A DNA stretch of 8,446 nt from an uncultured Collinsella sp. (GTDB taxonomy: Bacteria; Actinomycetota; Coriobacteriia; Coriobacteriales; Coriobacteriaceae): positions 1 to 8,446 of the forward strand of contig USCN01000049.1 of NCBI GenBank assembly GCA_900553165.1, in the 5' to 3' direction. The first letter of the stretch is position 1. Every line of letters begins with the position of its first letter. Below the pieces are notes generated by a model that was not told the DNA's origin, did not search any database, and saw only the letters and a program-made list of their open reading frames with translations. This document shows positions 5,472-8,446 of the stretch, piece after piece. The position numbers and the translations under genes were made by a program.

Positions 5472-6744
5472 GGACCTCCCTGCGCGCATGGACCAAGCCG
5501 GAATCATCGACTCCGATGATAGCAACATCGAGCAGGCACGGGGCTGTAAGTCCACAGGTATCGTCAAGACGGGCATGATGGAACGAACCGAGCGTCAGGT
5601 TGTCACCATACTCGAGCACGGCGCGCTCAACGGTGCCCACGCGACGACGAGCGTCGGCGATAGCGAGCTCCTGCGCCGCGTCTCGCATACGGCGGCTGCG
5701 CTCGGCCATAACCTCGGGCGGCACCTGGTCGGGCATGTCGGCAGCAAGGGTACCGGGACGCTTACTGTAGCGGAACACGTGCATACGCGAGAACCCCACG
5801 CGGCGGCACAGCGCCAGCGACTCCTCGAACTCCTCGTCCGTCTCACCAGGAAAACCGACGATGACGTCGCACGAAAGAGACGCCTGCGGCAGGATGGCGC
5901 GAATCATGCGCACCGTGTCCTCAAAGGCCTCGGCACTATAGGGACGACCCATGCGATGCAGCGTCGCCGTACAGCCGGACTGTACGGGCAGGTGCAAAAA
6001 CGGGGCAATACGCTGCGGATAGCGCGCCATAACCTTAAGCAGGCGCTCAGAGATATCCATGGGTTCGACCGAGGAAATGCGCACATGCGCAATAGTCGTG
6101 CGCTCCATGATGGCCTCGAGCAGCTCATCGATTTCGACATGCTCGTCGGTCGCGCTCTTGCCATCGTAGGCACCCAGGTTCACACCGGTCAGCACCACCT
6201 CGGGCACGCCGGCCTCCTGGGCCTCGCGAACTTGCTCAAGCACGGACTCGACGGGCACGGAACGCTCGGGACCGCGGGCCTTCCACACGATGCAATAGGT
6301 GCAACGGTGGTTGCAGCCATCCTGGATCTTCACACCCAGACGCGAGCGACCCAGAGCGTCGACCACATCGCTGTCGCTGCAGGCGGCCACACTATCGGAT
6401 TCGACACCCAGCACATCGCAGACACGTTCGGCGACATCGATCTTAGACGGCTCGGCAATCACGCGATCCGAAAGCTCCAACAGCTCCTCGGGATGCAAAT
6501 TAACCACGCATCCGGTCACGACTACATAGGGCTCATTTGGATGGGCCAGCGCATGACGGACGGCCTTACGGGTCTTGGCCTCGGCCTCGCCCGTAACGGC
6601 ACAGGTGTTAATGACGATCAGGTCGGCATCCTGGGGCTCCACCATAGCAAAACCCAGGCGCATAAGATCGGCAGTGATACGGTCAGACTCAACCCGGTTG
6701 ACACGGCAGCCGAGGTTGACGACGGAAATATGGGGTGCGAGCAC
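5452..6744 (-). CDS. mtaB: tRNA (t6A37) methylthiotransferase MtaB
   Basis: MtaB is a radical-SAM methylthiotransferase that converts t6A to ms2t6A at position 37 of ANN-decoding tRNAs, using two iron-sulfur clusters. The 430-residue product shows the N-terminal cluster ligands C13, C48 and C79 (NLGCRVNRVESD, INTCAVTGEAE and VVTGCVVN). The radical-SAM motif GCNHRCTYC has C144, C148 and C151. LTGVNLGAYDG, HLPVQSG and DVIVGFPGETDEEF are further family blocks, followed by a short TRAM-like C-terminus. This pattern is closer to MtaB (YqeV) than to MiaB or RimO. The start is GTG with AAGGAG five bases upstream, which overlaps the dnaJ stop. Its last 20 bases overlap phoH. In many Firmicutes mtaB follows dnaJ-prmA-rsmE; those two methyltransferase genes are not between dnaJ and mtaB here. 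Confidence 0.94.
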   Translation of the reverse strand: MLAPHISVVNLGCRVNRVESDRITADLMRLGFAMVEPQDADLIVINTCAVTGEAEAKTRKAVRHALAHPNEPYVVVTGCVVNLHPEELLELSDRVIAEPSKIDVAERVCDVLGVESDSVAACSDSDVVDALGRSRLGVKIQDGCNHRCTYCIVWKARGPERSVPVESVLEQVREAQEAGVPEVVLTGVNLGAYDGKSATDEHVEIDELLEAIMERTTIAHVRISSVEPMDISERLLKVMARYPQRIAPFLHLPVQSGCTATLHRMGRPYSAEAFEDTVRMIRAILPQASLSCDVIVGFPGETDEEFEESLALCRRVGFSRMHVFRYSKRPGTLAADMPDQVPPEVMAERSRRMRDAAQELAIADARRRVGTVERAVLEYGDNLTLGSFHHARLDDTCGLTAPCLLDVAIIGVDDSGLVHARREVHGSLED

Positions 6745-6749
6745 GCGGG

Positions 6750-6755
6750 CTCCTT
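6750..6755 (-). promoter_or_regulatory. Shine-Dalgarno site of mtaB embedded in the dnaJ stop
   Basis: The dnaJ TAA is part of TAAGGAG, five bases before the mtaB GTG. A ribosome ending dnaJ therefore finishes on the mtaB SD, which supports coupling and the GTG start. Confidence 0.75.
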
Positions 6756-7902
6756 AATCGAGGATATCGTCGAGGGCACTCTTGATACGGTCGGTCACCG
6801 ACTTCTTACCGGAAGCGACGTCATCGCCCATCTCATCGGCAAAAGCACGGAGCAGCTCGCGCTGCTTATTGGAAAGATTGGTGGGAACGACCACGCGCAG
6901 TTGCACGATCAAGCGGCCACGCGAACCGCCACCGCCAATGCGCGGCATGCCGTAATTATTGACGCTCACGGTGTCGCCGTACTGGGCGCCGGCGGGGACG
7001 CACACCTTAACGACCTCGTCGGGCATAATGCCCTCGACATCGATCTCGCAGCCGAGCGCAGCCTGCGCAATCGAGATATCGCTCACCAGGTACAGGTCGT
7101 CACCGTTGCGCTTAAAGCGCTCATGGTCGGCAACGCGCACGTTGACAATCAAGTCGCCCGAAGGCTCGCCGCGAAGACCGGCCTCGCCAAAGCCGCTCAC
7201 ACGCAGCTGTCGACCGGTCGAAACGCCGGCGGGAATATCGATGTCAATCTTTTCATGCGAAGGCGTGCGGCCCTGACCATCGCAGGTCTCGCAGGGATGG
7301 TCGATAACCGTGCCCTCGCCATGGCAGTCGGGGCAAGGCGAGGAAGACTGAACCTGGCCCAAAAACGATCGCTGAACCGTCGTGACATAGCCCGTGCCGT
7401 GGCAGCGGCCGCACTGCTTTTCCTGTGCGCCCTCTGCCCTACCGGTGCCATTGCAGTCCTCGCAAGGAGCAAAGCGGTCATAGCTGATTGTCTTTTTGCA
7501 GCCGAGCGCCGCCTCCTCGAGCGTCACCGAAAGCGAGATGGCCATGTCACGACCGCGACGACGCTCGCGACGGCTGCGGGCGCCACCGCCGGCACCGCCG
7601 CCAAAAAACGACGAGAACAAGTCGTCCATGCCCATACCACCAAAGATATCGTTGATATCGACGTAGCCCGAACCACCAGGGCCGTCGGCAGTGCCGTAAC
7701 GGTCGTAGTTAGCACGCTTCTGCTCATCGGAAAGAACGGAATAGGCCTCGTTGAGCTCCTTGAACTTGGCCTCGGCCTCGGGGTCGTCCGAAACGTCCGG
7801 GTGTACGGTACGGGCCTTCTTTAGAAACGCGCGCTTAATCGTCCGCGCGTCGGCATCCTTGTCGACGCCAAGTACCTCGTAGTAATCCCTATTTTCCGAC
7901 AC
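6754..7902 (-). CDS. dnaJ: Chaperone DnaJ (type I Hsp40)
   Basis: DnaJ delivers unfolded proteins to DnaK and stimulates its ATPase. The 382-residue product has the complete type I architecture: J domain (about 5-70) with HPD at 34-36, a Gly/Phe-rich linker (about 72-110) containing DIFGGMGMDDLFSSFFGGG, and four zinc repeats, CEDCNGTG (147-154), CGRCHGTG (164-171), CPDCHGEG (190-197) and CETCDGQG (204-211). CTD1, CTD2 and a C-terminal helix follow. I chose the GTG at 7902, giving (M)SENRDYYEVLG, because GGAAGGA lies seven bases upstream. A longer in-frame ATG reading adds 22 unrelated residues with no family match. A candidate promoter lies just upstream. It heads the tight mtaB-phoH-ybeY-dgkA-era-recO series. 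dnaK and grpE are not in the window. Confidence 0.97.
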   Translation of the reverse strand: MSENRDYYEVLGVDKDADARTIKRAFLKKARTVHPDVSDDPEAEAKFKELNEAYSVLSDEQKRANYDRYGTADGPGGSGYVDINDIFGGMGMDDLFSSFFGGGAGGGARSRRERRRGRDMAISLSVTLEEAALGCKKTISYDRFAPCEDCNGTGRAEGAQEKQCGRCHGTGYVTTVQRSFLGQVQSSSPCPDCHGEGTVIDHPCETCDGQGRTPSHEKIDIDIPAGVSTGRQLRVSGFGEAGLRGEPSGDLIVNVRVADHERFKRNGDDLYLVSDISIAQAALGCEIDVEGIMPDEVVKVCVPAGAQYGDTVSVNNYGMPRIGGGGSRGRLIVQLRVVVPTNLSNKQRELLRAFADEMGDDVASGKKSVTDRIKSALDDILD

Positions 7903-7909
7903 GACCGAA

Positions 7910-7916
7910 TCCTTCC
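7910..7916 (-). promoter_or_regulatory. Shine-Dalgarno site that fixes the dnaJ GTG start
   Basis: GGAAGGA sits seven bases before the GTG. It decides the start against the longer ATG-initiated reading. Confidence 0.75.
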
Positions 7917-7923
7917 GACTTTC

Positions 7924-7952
7924 ATTATTGTCACAGTGCGTCCTATACCCAA
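7924..7952 (-). promoter_or_regulatory. Candidate sigma-A promoter for the dnaJ operon
   Basis: A -10 AATAAT (five of six consensus) lies 17 bp from a weak -35 TTGGGT (three of six). This would start transcription roughly 10-15 bases before the end of a short leader into the dnaJ SD. I see neither a CIRCE inverted repeat (TTAGCACTC/GAGTGCTAA) nor a HAIR-type HspR site beside it. Readthrough from the upstream gene is also possible, as no terminator is visible in the gap. Confidence 0.35.
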
Positions 7953-7983
7953 GCTGGGCCGACCGCAAACAGAGGGTTTGATG

Positions 7984-8446
7984 TTATTGCATTTGGTACG
8001 GCGAAAGCATGGCCCGTTGCGAGCAGCTCGCGAACCAAACCGACACGAGCGCGAACATGAAGCCGTTGGCAAAACCGTTGGCAAACTGCATCGCGCCGCG
8101 CTTCCACCACAGCAGGCTGCGATGAAGCACACCGTCCGAAAGCACCATAAATAGGCCCATGGTAAACGGAATAAAGCACATCACGGCAAAGGCCGAGAAC
8201 ACGCCCGAGATGGCCGACAGCACCAAAAACGGCGCCACGATGCCCATCAGGTAAAAACCGGTACGAGCTTTGCCTTCCAAGCGCTCGGCCTCAACATGGG
8301 CGCGGCCGACCAGGTCGCCGCCCGCGGCACCGTTAGTGCCGGCATGACCCATGCCGCTAATGCGGACCTCGTCGCCGTCATGCGTGCCGGCAGGAAACTC
8401 AATCGTCTGCTCGGAGGTTACGCGAGTACGACCGCTGCCACCGCAA
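7984..8446 (-). CDS. DnaJ-like zinc-finger/CTD1 protein with C-terminal membrane segments, 5' end outside window
   Basis: The last 153 residues are visible, in frame from 8445 to a TAA at 7984. They open with CGGSGRTR, matching the last DnaJ zinc repeat. IEFPAGTHDGDEVRISG (15-31) and AGGDLVGRAHVE (41-52) follow, aligning with the CTD1 of the neighbouring DnaJ (IDIPAGVSTGRQLRVSG, PSGDLIVNVRV). Where CTD2 should begin, the chain turns hydrophobic, with probable membrane segments at about 64-82, 84-102 and 122-141 of the visible part. The second and third are separated by a charged stretch with WWKRG. This suggests a membrane-anchored DnaJ-type co-chaperone or zinc-finger protein. Whether it has an N-terminal J domain cannot be seen. 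It precedes dnaJ by 81 bases in the same direction. I do not know an established gene symbol. Confidence 0.75.
   Translation of the reverse strand, partial: CGGSGRTRVTSEQTIEFPAGTHDGDEVRISGMGHAGTNGAAGGDLVGRAHVEAERLEGKARTGFYLMGIVAPFLVLSAISGVFSAFAVMCFIPFTMGLFMVLSDGVLHRSLLWWKRGAMQFANGFANGFMFALVSVWFASCSQRAMLSPYQMQ

Noticed and set aside
5472..5576. A 35-residue N-terminal extension of PhoH.
   Set aside because: It lies entirely inside mtaB, has no SD, and is not PhoH-like; the internal ATG at 5471 with GGGAGG fits the family start.
5470..7824. A very long open frame (784 codons) on the plus strand opposite mtaB and dnaJ.
   Set aside because: It is antisense to two genes with unmistakable motifs, has no family-like segment, is rich in His/Gly/Ala/Thr as expected from reversed GC-rich codons, and has no convincing SD. 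Long antisense frames are common in GC-rich DNA.
7903..7968. A 22-residue N-terminal extension of DnaJ from an upstream ATG.
   Set aside because: It would translate through the likely promoter and SD; the GTG at 7902 has a good SD and gives the normal DnaJ beginning.
1..8446. Possible mobile elements, CRISPR repeats, tRNA genes or phage genes.
   Set aside because: No transposase, integrase, regularly spaced direct repeats, terminal inverted repeats or cloverleaf-like sequence was seen; the genes are packed housekeeping genes.

Overview
This is a compact block of chromosomal housekeeping genes, all on the minus strand, with genes cut at both window edges. By eye the base composition is GC-rich (about 60%). 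The GC-rich codon use, the TKxD form of the Era G4 motif, the Gram-positive phoH-ybeY-dgkA-era-recO order and GTG/TTG starts with strong Shine-Dalgarno (SD) sites suggest an actinobacterium. A gut Coriobacteriia member such as a Collinsella relative is my best guess. This is inference; there is no rRNA or other direct taxonomic marker here.

Layout in transcription order (right to left). (1) At the right edge is the C-terminal part of a DnaJ-like protein. Its zinc-finger/CTD1 region continues straight into hydrophobic membrane segments instead of CTD2. (2) After an 81-nt gap with a candidate sigma-A promoter comes a complete type I dnaJ. (3) Then follow, with 9- to 15-nt gaps or overlaps, mtaB (tRNA methylthiotransferase), phoH (ATPase), ybeY (endoribonuclease), dgkA (small membrane lipid kinase), era (ribosome-assembly GTPase with an acidic N-terminal tail) and recO (DNA repair). 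Stop codons commonly lie inside the next SD site, which indicates one translationally coupled operon. (4) A 137-nt gap with a candidate extended -10 and an 18-bp perfect palindrome precedes rpsO. (5) rpsO ends at a strong intrinsic terminator. (6) A leader with three successive hairpins then precedes pnp, whose first 393 residues are in the window.

Functionally the block joins protein folding (DnaJ), tRNA modification (MtaB), 16S rRNA and 30S maturation (YbeY, Era, probably PhoH, S15), RNA turnover (PNPase), lipid-carrier recycling (DgkA) and recombinational repair (RecO). No mobile element, CRISPR array, tRNA or rRNA gene was found, and no gene-free stretch exceeds 300 bases. The least ordinary items are the membrane-anchored DnaJ-like protein, the structured rpsO and pnp leaders, the Era acidic tail, and the fusion of heat-shock and ribosome-maturation gene clusters with several usual members missing. 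I saw no clearly new multi-gene system.
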